Assembly (NCBI GenBank): GCA_047602645.1
Contig: JASGGU010000003.1
Coordinates: 78,022 to 142,021, forward strand
Length of the DNA: 64,000 nucleotides
From: JAEYFP01 sp047602645
Lineage (GTDB): Bacteria; Bacillota; Clostridia; Lachnospirales; Lachnospiraceae
Direction: 5' to 3'
The notes beneath the pieces are model-generated. The model saw only the letters and a list, made by a program, of their open reading frames with translations, was not told the DNA's origin and searched no databases. Numbering within the stretch: position 1 is the stretch's first letter; each line of letters starts with the position of its first letter. Of this stretch, positions 52,487 through 60,422 are shown in pieces. The position numbers and the translations under genes were made by a program.

Positions 52487-54031
52487 ATGAAAAGAGAAAC
52501 CGTTATTGTGCTGGACTTTGGCGGACAGTACAATCAGCTTGTGGCGAGACGCGTCAGGGAATGTAATGTATATTGTGAAATTTATTCCTATAAAACCCCG
52601 CTTGAGAAAATTAAAGAAATGAACCCGAAAGGAATTATCCTGACGGGCGGCCCGAACAGCTGCTATGAGCCAGATTCCCCGACGTACAGCAGGGAGCTGT
52701 TTGAACTGGGTATTCCGATTCTCGGACTATGCTATGGCGCACAGCTCATGATGCATGTCCTCGGCGGCAAGGTTGAACGCGCCAAAGTACGCGAATACGG
52801 AAAGACGGAAGTAGTTATAGAAAATGAAACGGCTCTTTTTCAGGGAATTCATAACCCTGCGATTTGCTGGATGAGCCATTTTGATTATATTTCAAAGGTC
52901 GCGCCGGGATTTACGGTCACCGCCCATACGGCGGACTGTCCCGTGGCTGCGGCACAATATGAAGAGCAGAAGCTCTATGCGATTCAGTTCCATCCGGAGG
53001 TGCTTCACACCGTGCAGGGAAAGGAAATCCTGCATAATTTCGTCGGCGGTATCTGCGGCTGCTCCGGTGACTGGAGGATGGATTCCTTCGTGGAAACCTC
53101 CATCAGTGCGATTCGTGAAAAAGTAGGAACAGGCAAGGTCCTTTGCGCCCTGTCCGGCGGCGTGGATTCCTCTGTCGCCGCAGTCATGCTCTCCAAAGCG
53201 GTCGGCGATCAGCTGACCTGTGTCTTTGTGGATCACGGACTTCTCCGCAAAAATGAAGGAGATGAGGTAGAAGAGGTATTCGGACCGAACGGCCCTTATC
53301 AATTAAATTTTATCCGCGTCAATGCACAGGAACGTTTTTATTCCAAGCTGGCAGGGGTGTCGGAGCCGGAGGGAAAGCGCAAAATTATCGGTGAGGAGTT
53401 TATCCGCGTATTCGAGGAAGAAGCCAAGAAAATCGGTGCCGTGGACTTCCTCGTACAGGGAACCATCTATCCCGACGTTGTGGAGAGCGGCCTCGGCGGA
53501 GAATCCGCCGTCATCAAATCTCACCACAATGTGGGCGGACTTCCCGATTATGTGGATTTCAAGGAAATCATCGAGCCGCTGCGCGATCTCTTCAAGGACG
53601 AGGTTCGCAAGGCCGGTCTGGAGCTTAGCATCCCTGAAAACCTCGTATACCGTCAGCCATTCCCAGGCCCGGGTCTCGGTATCCGCATCATCGGTGAGGT
53701 CACCGCCGAAAAAGTCAAGATCGTACAGGACGCAGATGCCATCTACCGCGAGGAAATCGCCAAAGCGGGCATTGCCGGCGGTATCGGCCAATACTTCGCC
53801 GCCCTGACCAATATGCGCTCCGTCGGCGTCATGGGTGACGAACGCACCTACGACTACGCAATTGCACTTCGCGCGGTCAATACGATTGATTTTATGACTG
53901 CCGAATCCGCCGAAATTCCCTGGGAAGTGCTCCAGAGAGTGACAAGCAGAATTGTAAACGAAGTGTCGCATGTAAACCGGGTGCTTTATGATTTGACGGG
54001 AAAGCCGCCGGGGACGATTGAGTTTGAATAA
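52487..54031 (+). CDS. guaA: GMP synthase (glutamine-hydrolysing)
   Basis: GuaA converts XMP to GMP. The 514-residue protein has the class I amidotransferase domain (LGLCYGAQLM with the catalytic cysteine, FHPEVLHT with the histidine), the PP-loop ATP domain ALSGGVDSSVAAVML and the dimerisation domain ending in KPPGTIEFE. GGAGGA lies seven bases before the ATG. The intact 3' end adjoins an integrase module, fitting use of guaA as an attachment gene with the reading frame restored. Confidence 0.96.
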   Translation: MKRETVIVLDFGGQYNQLVARRVRECNVYCEIYSYKTPLEKIKEMNPKGIILTGGPNSCYEPDSPTYSRELFELGIPILGLCYGAQLMMHVLGGKVERAKVREYGKTEVVIENETALFQGIHNPAICWMSHFDYISKVAPGFTVTAHTADCPVAAAQYEEQKLYAIQFHPEVLHTVQGKEILHNFVGGICGCSGDWRMDSFVETSISAIREKVGTGKVLCALSGGVDSSVAAVMLSKAVGDQLTCVFVDHGLLRKNEGDEVEEVFGPNGPYQLNFIRVNAQERFYSKLAGVSEPEGKRKIIGEEFIRVFEEEAKKIGAVDFLVQGTIYPDVVESGLGGESAVIKSHHNVGGLPDYVDFKEIIEPLRDLFKDEVRKAGLELSIPENLVYRQPFPGPGLGIRIIGEVTAEKVKIVQDADAIYREEIAKAGIAGGIGQYFAALTNMRSVGVMGDERTYDYAIALRAVNTIDFMTAESAEIPWEVLQRVTSRIVNEVSHVNRVLYDLTGKPPGTIEFE

Positions 54032-54038
54032 AAATTTT

Positions 54039-54082
54039 GAGCCCGCAAAGCCTTGTAAAATAAGGATTTGTGGGCTCTCTTT
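54039..54082 (+). terminator. Terminator after guaA
   Basis: GAGCCCGCAAA (54039-54049) pairs with TTTGTGGGCTC (54067-54077) with one G-T pair, and further pairs toward the loop; a short CTCTTT tail follows. Confidence 0.75.
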
Positions 54083-54088
54083 ATGTCG

Positions 54089-54110
54089 TTTGGTACTATT
54101 TTGGTACTAT
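54089..54110 (+). repeat. Tandem 11-bp direct repeat, candidate integrase arm sites
   Basis: TTTGGTACTAT occurs twice back to back (54089-54099, 54100-54110), 58 bases after the guaA stop. Short direct repeats just inside an element end, next to its att site, are typical of arm-type binding sites for tyrosine integrases. This reading is an inference; the att core itself was not resolved because the other end is missing. Confidence 0.5.
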
Positions 54111-54192
54111 GCGGACGTCTATTCAATGAATAAGAAAATCTCACTTTTTTGTACAAAATCACAGATTTTGTATAAAATTTTTTCGGAAGAGC

Positions 54193-54744
54193 TTAGGCAT
54201 GAGGCCATGTAATCTTCCAATCAAAATAATCATTGGCACTAATGGTGCCATCCGCAAGTTCTTTTTTCTTTGTATTCCATTCTAACAAAAAATCATTTAC
54301 CAATCCATATTCAAAAGTTAAAGCAACAGGAGCACCTGACGCCATGTACTCATTGTGATTGTAGGTCATCTTGACATCGGCATCTTTTGTCACAGGTTTC
54401 ATTTCATTAAGACGAATGAGATTTCCAGGAGCAGTGTATTCAGGGAAATGTTTTCCTCTTCCTTCTCCATCAGAGCTGGAAGAAAGACTTTCTTCTAACC
54501 AGAAAAGTGTTTCGATGATATCCTCGGCGGCACCAAGGCTGTAATCATCAAGTGCTTTGTAGTTACATTGCAACACTTCAGCTATTTTAAGTAACATATC
54601 CTGCTTTGGAACACGAGCCCCAGTTTCGTACTGAGCAATTCGTACCGACATGCTTTTGCCTTCAAAGCCAAGTGCTGCACCGAACTCGTCCATGGTCATT
54701 TTTCGAAATACTCTTATTTTTTTAATTCGTTCACCAAGAGTCAT
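54193..54744 (-). CDS. XRE-family helix-turn-helix repressor of the element
   Basis: A 183-residue protein whose N-terminus is a Cro/C1-type helix-turn-helix (about 3-66, LGERIKKIRVFRKMTMDEFGAALGF, RIAQYETGARVPKQDMLLKIAEVL). The C-terminal part (about 75-183) has a mixed alpha/beta look with no recognised domain. It is read away from the excisionase and integrase genes, as the maintenance repressors of integrative elements are. CTATAC/GTATAG half-sites upstream may be its operators. Composition is more AT-rich than the core genes. Confidence 0.82.
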   Translation of the reverse strand: MTLGERIKKIRVFRKMTMDEFGAALGFEGKSMSVRIAQYETGARVPKQDMLLKIAEVLQCNYKALDDYSLGAAEDIIETLFWLEESLSSSSDGEGRGKHFPEYTAPGNLIRLNEMKPVTKDADVKMTYNHNEYMASGAPVALTFEYGLVNDFLLEWNTKKKELADGTISANDYFDWKITWPHA

Positions 54745-54819
54745 AAAGAACCTCCGTTCATATTCTAATCTAATTTGCTAAGAAAAGTATAACACATCAA
54801 AAATGAAATGAAAAGATTT

Positions 54820-54910
54820 CTATACAAAATAATTTAGAAAAATTATTAACATTCTAAACATATTAGTATAGTATATGTCTAAAGTGATTTATCTATACAG
54901 AATAGTATAG
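54820..54910. promoter_or_regulatory. Candidate repressor operators with CTATAC/GTATAG half-sites
   Basis: Four copies of the half-site lie in the divergent control region: CTATAC 54820-54825, GTATAG 54866-54871, CTATAC 54893-54898 and GTATAG 54905-54910. The last two form a dyad with a six-base centre. They are likely operators of the XRE repressor, but this is inferred from position and symmetry only. Confidence 0.45.
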
Positions 54911-55262
54911 AAAATATATCAAAAGAGAAAGGAGACACAAACACAAGTAATTCCAAACAAATCGTACATTGACAATTAAATGAGCTGTATCAGAATATAA
55001 CAGACTTTCGCCAAGACCATCTGAAATTTTTAGTAGTAATATAGAAATTTCAAATCGAGCGAAGATGACACTCCCCTAAGAGCAAACAGGTAGGGTACCT
55101 CGCACAGGAGCGACACTAACAAAGTAGAATCCTTTTCTACTTTGTTGAGGCTGGTTGGAACACCAGCAGATTTTGATACGAACGGAAGCCAAACCTCAAA
55201 TGTCCTCAAATTTTCTATTAGATGCAACGATTAACAAATTTATTTTGAAGGAGGTGGGATGT
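54911..55262 (+). other. Structured leader upstream of the excisionase-like gene
   Basis: No convincing gene is seen in this 352-base stretch. It holds a 12-bp hairpin AACAAAGTAGAA (55118-55129) with TTCTACTTTGTT (55135-55146) and a GCTGG/CCAGC hairpin just after it. Farther up is a GGTA-GGG-TACC dyad at about 55090-55100. None is followed by a T-run. A regulatory leader or a recombination site are both possible. Confidence 0.4.
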
Positions 55263-55454
55263 ATGCAAGAGATGTTTATTCATGCAGAAGAAGTAAGAGA
55301 ATTGTTAGGAATCTCTCGTTCAAAGGCTTACGGAATTGTACGTCGGTTGAATGACGAGCTGAAAGAACGTGGACTTATTACTTTAAATGGTAAGGTCAGC
55401 AGAAAATATTTCATGGAAAAGATCTATGGAAGCGATAATGCTGACAAACAATAA
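55263..55454 (+). CDS. Excisionase-like small helix-turn-helix protein
   Basis: A 63-residue protein with a winged-helix/MerR-like start: FIHAEEVRELLGISRSKAYGIVRRLNDELKERG, then GLITLNGKVSRKYFMEKIYG. Such proteins precede the integrase in Tn916/ICE-type elements and act in excision. ATG 55263 has AAGGAGG nine bases upstream; a longer open frame to 55155 runs through the structured leader and is not supported. The integrase follows 67 bases downstream. Confidence 0.75.
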   Translation: MQEMFIHAEEVRELLGISRSKAYGIVRRLNDELKERGLITLNGKVSRKYFMEKIYGSDNADKQ

Positions 55455-55521
55455 AAAGAGGTAAGGTGGCGATCCTGTCGTCACCTTACTTTATATGGAG
55501 AGAGAAGGAAGGAGTGATTTT

Positions 55522-56574
55522 ATGCCAGCATATAAAGACAGTGTAACTGGCACGTGGTTTGTAAAGTTCTACAGTAAGAACTGGACAGGCGAAAACAGAC
55601 AGATTAAGAAACGAGGATTTGCAACGAAGCGAGAAGCCTTGGAATTTGAGCGTAATTATAAAGTTAGGGAAGAGTGTAATCTGGATATGACATTTGAAAA
55701 TTTCTTCAAGCTATATTCAGAAGATATTATGGGACGATTGAAACGAAATACCTGGCTGACGAAGGAGCATATTATTCGGACTAAGATTTTGCCGTATTTT
55801 CAGAGCCTAAAGATGAATGAGATATCGGCATCGGATGTACTGAAATGGCAAAATGAGATGATAGCTTATCGGGATGAGAACGGAGTGGGGTATTCTGAGA
55901 CCTATCGAAAGACTATGCACAATCAGTTGAGTTGCTTATTCAATCACGCATGTAGGTATTATAACTTAAAAAGTAATCCTGCTCGAAAAGCTGGTTGCAT
56001 GGGGAAGGAAGAGTCAAAGGAAATGTTGTTTTGGACAAAGGAAGAATATAAGAAATTTTCAGAAGCCATTATGGATAAGGAAATTTCATTTTATTCTTAT
56101 GAAATGCTTTACTGGACAGGAATCAGGCTTGGAGAACTTCTGTCACTTACAATGGAAGATTTTGATTTTACGAAAAATACAGTCAGAATCAATAAATCCT
56201 ATCAGCGATTGGAGAAGCAGGATCTAGTGACTACTCCTAAAACTCCAAAGAGTAAACGAACCATAAAACTTCCAAAGTTCTTGGTGGAGGAGATGAAAGA
56301 ATATTTTGCCATGCTTTATGGATATGAGAAGACAGATCGAATTTTTCCAGTTACCAAGAGTTACCTGCATCATGAAATGGAACGAGGTTGTAAGAATTCT
56401 AAGATAAAGAAAATTCATATTCATGATCTAAGGCATACCTATGCAACATTTTTCGACCTTTTTCGCCGGATTTATCACTGCTCTTATAGTGAAATATCCT
56501 GGTTTTTAATAAAAAAGCATCATAAAAGTCAATTTATGACCTCTTTGATGCTTTTTTATTTGAATTCGTCTTGA
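55522..56574 (+). pseudogene. Tyrosine integrase, truncated in the catalytic domain
   Basis: A Tn916-type integrase reading frame of 350 codons. The N-terminal arm-binding region (about 1-55), core-binding SAM-like domain (about 56-160) and the first catalytic residues are present: R202 in TGIRLGELLSL, the KSKRTIKLP beta-hairpin lysine, and H301/R304 in HIHDLRHTYAT. After residue 309 (base about 56448) the sequence becomes unrelated, and the second histidine/tryptophan and catalytic tyrosine are missing. The last 40 codons are therefore foreign and the enzyme should be inactive. Start ATG 55522 follows AAGGAAGGAG. Confidence 0.85.
56508..56560. terminator. Bidirectional terminator at the integrase/subtilase junction
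   Basis: A perfect 15-bp stem (56508-56522 with 56546-56560) ends in AAAAAA/TTTTTT on its two arms, giving a U-tract for either strand. It lies in the foreign sequence after the integrase breakpoint and probably came with the AAA+/subtilase module, whose protease gene ends 66 bases away. Confidence 0.75.
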
Positions 56575-56626
56575 ATAACCTATACGGGGATGTTTTTGAG
56601 TCAGATCATGAAATCTTACTCTTATA

Positions 56627-58924
56627 CTATTTAGCGTCTATCATGATGCGGTTTACATTCCTTATTTCAATCGGCACCAGATTCTGATATGTTTGAAGGA
56701 CTGTATCATAAAGACTGCCCACATATTTGGGAGCTTCTATAGTTATGGCAGCATAATATTGAATATTATCAGCAGTAAACCCATTACGATCTATGGCATG
56801 CAAAGTCAAAGCAGGGTTGAGTAATGAGGAGCCCCTCATACGCTGTTTTTTCTTGATAACCGTATCCCATTTAAACTCAGTTGCTCTCAAGTCTGATTCA
56901 TTCCAGGAATGCCTTGCCGAATGGCTTGCTGGGAACTCTGATCGAATATATCCCTCGTCTATCAGTGCTTTGGCTTTTTGTACATCTTCAGGCTTAAATA
57001 AATTCAATTTTTTTGTGCTTATTATCTTTCGAGTCCTTCGATCTTTTTTATAGAAGTTAAAAGTCATGTCGTGTGGAATAAATACATCTTCTATGCAATT
57101 GTTTGTATATGCGTCTGGATCGTTTACATATGGAGCTACAATTGTTGTTATGGTCCAGGAAACATTGACCATACCTTTAACTGCATTTATTTTAGGTGAA
57201 AAGATTGGCAAATGTACCGTTTGTGAAGCCTCAAGTGTCCCTGCATATAAAATAGTAACTCTTTTATCATCGCATAATAGAATATCTGCGGCATCCTCGT
57301 GACAATAACCATGGCCTTGTTCTTCTTGTGACAAAAGTTCATCTACCGATGAGTTATGTATCAACAAAGTTCTTCCAATATGAGGAACAATATTTTCGCT
57401 TTGAGCCATAAGTTTGCCAATTTTATTTACTGATAATGGAGAAGCAAAACTAGTTCCAGCAGACATAGATAAGGTGTTTGCTTGTGATCCGACTAAAACA
57501 AATGGTCTATCTAAACTTCCACCAAATTCTAAAAAATCTGGTTTTATCTTTGCTCCTTCGCGCCCGTTTCCAATGCAGCTATAGGGAGCACGTGTTTTTG
57601 TGCCATCCGCATTATAAGTGTATGAACCTACTCCCAATCCGTTTACTAGGTCACTAGGCGATTGGATACGATTAAGGGGTTCCATTAATTCGCCATCGTT
57701 ACCAACAGCAACACAGAACAAAGGATTGGTTTCATTCTCAGGCACTTCATAAGTCAATCTATCAAGAACATATGTGAAGCGGTTTATGCTGTCATCAACG
57801 ATAGCACCAATTGGACCAAAAGACAAATTGTACAGCTTTATATCGTCACGGCTACCAACAATATTCTCAATGACATCAATAGCTTCATATAATTCAAAAT
57901 CATTTTGGTCTTGTATCGGAAGTACACGAAAGCTTTCCACCGAAACAAAAGGCGTTGGTAGCGTATCCAATTTACCTTTCCCAGCCAAATTTCCATGCAA
58001 TACCACGCCGCAAACGGCGTTCCCATGTGATAAATAATCAGTTTCGGGAGCAGTCGCAACGCAATCAACTGACTTTACATACCCTTTTAATAAGGGGAGA
58101 GATTCATCGGCTCCACCATCAAAGACACCAATTGTTATCATCGACTTTTTATCAGATTGTATCAATTGAGGAGCAACTCCACCAGAAAGCATGCGTACTG
58201 GTGTAATCCCTACATGGCCTAAAGGGTGAATAGCTCTTAATGGGTTTAAGCGCTTTAGTTTATCTATTTCTTCTCGACTACATTTTGCACTTATAAAAGT
58301 TAATCCATCCTCGTAAGTTTTTATACGCGTATTTTTAACTGGGATTTCACTTGTTGAGTAAAATAATCCTAACATTTGTTGAAGTTCATTTTGCATAGGG
58401 TGTAATATTATCTCGACTGTACCATTCTCCCACTCATCTGGAAAACCCATAATTTTTTCTTCTGGCAGCAAGAGATCCATCGAATGGATCGAACCTAATT
58501 GGTCACGCCATGCCTCCACGCTATCTTTTGTTCCATGGGATAATGTTTCTTTAATTTTCCGAATACCATTATCGTCAGTTTTGATAAAGTACAATTTTGC
58601 AGCCTGCTCTCCAAGAGATTCATCCGTAAATGTATACTTTCGTCCACCGACAAAGCTCATACTGTCGTCCGTTAAAAGTTGGGTAGGAACATATGATTTG
58701 GCTTCGAACTTTGGCTCCATGCGAACACAGACAATTTTCTCATCTAGAAATATCTCGCGTTTTTCGTGTATTACATTGAAAATTCTATCAATGTCTGAGA
58801 TGATTCGCTGCTTAGCAACAGCATATTCATGAGGAATCTTTTTATCTCCACCACCGCCTTTTTTGACAATAGGCTCAACGTAAAGCTCTCCATGGGCAAT
58901 AATTGGGTGTTTATTTTCAGCCAT
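56627..58924 (-). CDS. Subtilisin-like serine protease, IetS-like
   Basis: A 765-residue cytoplasmic S8 protease without signal peptide. The catalytic triad is visible: D269 in IGVFDGGAD, H300 in LSHGNAV and S492 in SAGTSFASP, with oxyanion N409 in VAVGND. An N-terminal extension of about 260 residues and a C-terminal beta-rich region of about 200 flank it. AAAGGAGG lies six bases before the ATG. It follows the AAA+ ATPase gene by one base. The pairing and layout match IetS of the Agrobacterium Ti plasmid, the protease toxin of an ATPase/protease addiction module also reported in defence islands. Confidence 0.85.
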   Translation of the reverse strand: MAENKHPIIAHGELYVEPIVKKGGGGDKKIPHEYAVAKQRIISDIDRIFNVIHEKREIFLDEKIVCVRMEPKFEAKSYVPTQLLTDDSMSFVGGRKYTFTDESLGEQAAKLYFIKTDDNGIRKIKETLSHGTKDSVEAWRDQLGSIHSMDLLLPEEKIMGFPDEWENGTVEIILHPMQNELQQMLGLFYSTSEIPVKNTRIKTYEDGLTFISAKCSREEIDKLKRLNPLRAIHPLGHVGITPVRMLSGGVAPQLIQSDKKSMITIGVFDGGADESLPLLKGYVKSVDCVATAPETDYLSHGNAVCGVVLHGNLAGKGKLDTLPTPFVSVESFRVLPIQDQNDFELYEAIDVIENIVGSRDDIKLYNLSFGPIGAIVDDSINRFTYVLDRLTYEVPENETNPLFCVAVGNDGELMEPLNRIQSPSDLVNGLGVGSYTYNADGTKTRAPYSCIGNGREGAKIKPDFLEFGGSLDRPFVLVGSQANTLSMSAGTSFASPLSVNKIGKLMAQSENIVPHIGRTLLIHNSSVDELLSQEEQGHGYCHEDAADILLCDDKRVTILYAGTLEASQTVHLPIFSPKINAVKGMVNVSWTITTIVAPYVNDPDAYTNNCIEDVFIPHDMTFNFYKKDRRTRKIISTKKLNLFKPEDVQKAKALIDEGYIRSEFPASHSARHSWNESDLRATEFKWDTVIKKKQRMRGSSLLNPALTLHAIDRNGFTADNIQYYAAITIEAPKYVGSLYDTVLQTYQNLVPIEIRNVNRIMIDAK

Positions 58925-58925
58925 A

Positions 58926-60032
58926 CTATACCTCCTTTTGTTTTGCTAAATATCTAGAAACCGATGTTAATGGAATTTGTGTGATTTGAGATATCTCTCT
59001 TTGAGATAAATCTACAAATTCTTTTTTTAGTTGATGGCATATCATAATCTTTTGTTCTCGGGTTTCTAATTGACATATCTTGAATAACTCTGATATAGCC
59101 AATAAATTAATATCTATATCCGGGTTGAGCAATGATTGCCTTTTTATATGCTCACACATTTTGCATATATCTGCGGCATTTATATTTTTGGTGTTGGAAG
59201 ATAGATAATCCACGGTATTTTTCTTAATAATTTGATTTATCTTACCTAAATGCCTTTGCAATAATAACCTTCGCTCGTTCTCTTCTGGCATAGGTATTAT
59301 TAAAGAACGATCAAATCTTCTCCATATGGCTTTATCAAGTAATTCAGGATGATTTGTGGCTCCCATTACAATACAGGTGCTTGGGCATGATTCTAATTCC
59401 TTCAACAAAACGTTTACCAATCGTTTCAATTCACCTAAATCACTCGCATCATCCCTACGTTTCGCTATGGAATCCAATTCATCTAAAAACAAAACTGCAT
59501 TTTGATTTATAGCATATTCAAATATACTCCTAATATTTTGGCCAGATCTCCCCAAAAAACTGGATATTGAAGAAGCTAAATCCAAAGTAACTAAAGGCAA
59601 TTTGAGTTTATACGAGACCCATTGAGCAATGTATGTCTTTCCCACGCCCGGAGCGCCGCTTAGAAGTATGCTGTTGGGAGGTACTATATCTTCATCTAAA
59701 AATTTAGTTATCATCTCTCTTTCTTTAATAAAATCGTCCAATTGTTTGCGTACATATTCATCAAGTACAGGATCCAGTATTTCTGTAGGTTCTGTCAATC
59801 TTACTAATGAGTACCTAGTTTCTCGGTCAACAGGCAGTGGCGACATATCTAGAGATCGAGCTGTTGAGCTTTCATATCCAGAATATGATAAAGCTTTTGT
59901 GATTTCAGCAGCTGCATCTGGTCGGTCTTTCTTTATTTTTTTCGCTATCATTAATGCTGTAGCCTCAACGCTTTTTTTATCAAATTCTAAACTTGAGCGT
60001 ACTAGCTTTGCAAGCAAATCGTAAGCATCCAT
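58926..60032 (-). CDS. AAA+ ATPase, IetA-like, with C-terminal helix-turn-helix
   Basis: An FtsH/Vps4-like AAA+ ATPase of about 368 residues. Numbering from an ATG three codons earlier (60041), Walker A is GAPGVGKT (129-136), Walker B FLDELD (185-190), sensor-1 GATN (227-230) and arginine fingers RRFDR (241-245). An N-terminal helical domain (1-85) precedes it. The last 25 residues, LSQREISQITQIPLTSVSRYL, read as a helix-turn-helix. Start ATG 60032 fits GGAG nine bases upstream; the ATG at 60041 touches that site. By analogy it is the antitoxin or controller of the protease encoded one base downstream. Confidence 0.85.
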   Translation of the reverse strand: MDAYDLLAKLVRSSLEFDKKSVEATALMIAKKIKKDRPDAAAEITKALSYSGYESSTARSLDMSPLPVDRETRYSLVRLTEPTEILDPVLDEYVRKQLDDFIKEREMITKFLDEDIVPPNSILLSGAPGVGKTYIAQWVSYKLKLPLVTLDLASSISSFLGRSGQNIRSIFEYAINQNAVLFLDELDSIAKRRDDASDLGELKRLVNVLLKELESCPSTCIVMGATNHPELLDKAIWRRFDRSLIIPMPEENERRLLLQRHLGKINQIIKKNTVDYLSSNTKNINAADICKMCEHIKRQSLLNPDIDINLLAISELFKICQLETREQKIMICHQLKKEFVDLSQREISQITQIPLTSVSRYLAKQKEV

Positions 60033-60073
60033 ATGTTTCATCTCCGTTCATTGGTTCATAATGGTACAGCAAA

Positions 60074-60102
60074 ATTATAACGTGAAATCAGTAGATTGTC
60101 AA
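60074..60102 (-). promoter_or_regulatory. Consensus promoter of the AAA+/subtilase operon
   Basis: On the minus strand TTGACA (60097-60102) and TATAAT (60074-60079) are spaced by exactly 17 bases, a perfect vegetative promoter. It leaves a leader of about 35 bases before the ATPase start. Confidence 0.88.
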
Positions 60103-60107
60103 TCGGT

Positions 60108-60144
60108 TTGTTCCATTTACTTATTTTTGTTTATATTGGAACAA
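60108..60144. promoter_or_regulatory. Inverted repeat TTGTTCCA-N21-TGGAACAA upstream of the promoter
   Basis: TTGTTCCA (60108-60115) and its perfect complement TGGAACAA (60137-60144) are 21 bases apart and lie directly upstream of the -35 element of the AAA+ operon. They look like a regulator binding site; the ATPase's own helix-turn-helix is the nearest candidate. Confidence 0.6.
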
Positions 60145-60224
60145 TACGCTTTCTGGTGTGCTCACGCTAAAAACGCTTATAAATAAATCTTTTTATTGAG
60201 AATAATCACTTCAGAAGATGCCGG

Positions 60225-60261
60225 TTGTTCCAAATCATATTATTACCCTTTAATGGAACTT
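60225..60261. promoter_or_regulatory. Second inverted repeat TTGTTCCA-N21-TGGAACTT
   Basis: TTGTTCCA (60225-60232) and TGGAAC (60254-60259) repeat the motif of the promoter-proximal site with the same 21-base gap, 117 bases further upstream. The spacer sequences differ, so this is not a simple duplication. The rest of 60145-60353 is AT-rich and shows no gene. Confidence 0.55.
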
Positions 60262-60353
60262 CAATTTCTTCACTTTTGTAGTTTTAACCAATTCTAAAAT
60301 ACAAATTTAGAAAATAACAAGATAACAAATACCCTTAAGAGTTTCCTATGTTG

Positions 60354-60409
60354 CAAAGCAAAAAACAGGGCGCTCGTCATCATTAACGAACGCCCTGTTT
60401 TTTGCTTTG
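60354..60409. terminator. Long perfect hairpin downstream of parB remnant
   Basis: A 19-bp perfect stem (60354-60372 with 60391-60409) plus four inner pairs carries AAAAAA/TTTTTT runs near its base. It ends the parB-like transcript and insulates the AAA+ promoter region. Confidence 0.85.
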
Positions 60410-60422
60410 CCCGATATTCAAT

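Noticed and set aside
53303..53971. Minus-strand open frame of 222 codons
   Set aside because: It is antisense to guaA and mirrors its codon pattern; no start signal.
54032..54192. tRNA gene as the attachment site of the element
   Set aside because: No cloverleaf can be drawn here; the adjoining intact guaA 3' end explains the location better.
55155..55262. Longer N-terminus for the excisionase-like protein
   Set aside because: The upstream codons cover a structured leader and have no ribosome binding site, whereas ATG 55263 follows AAGGAGG.
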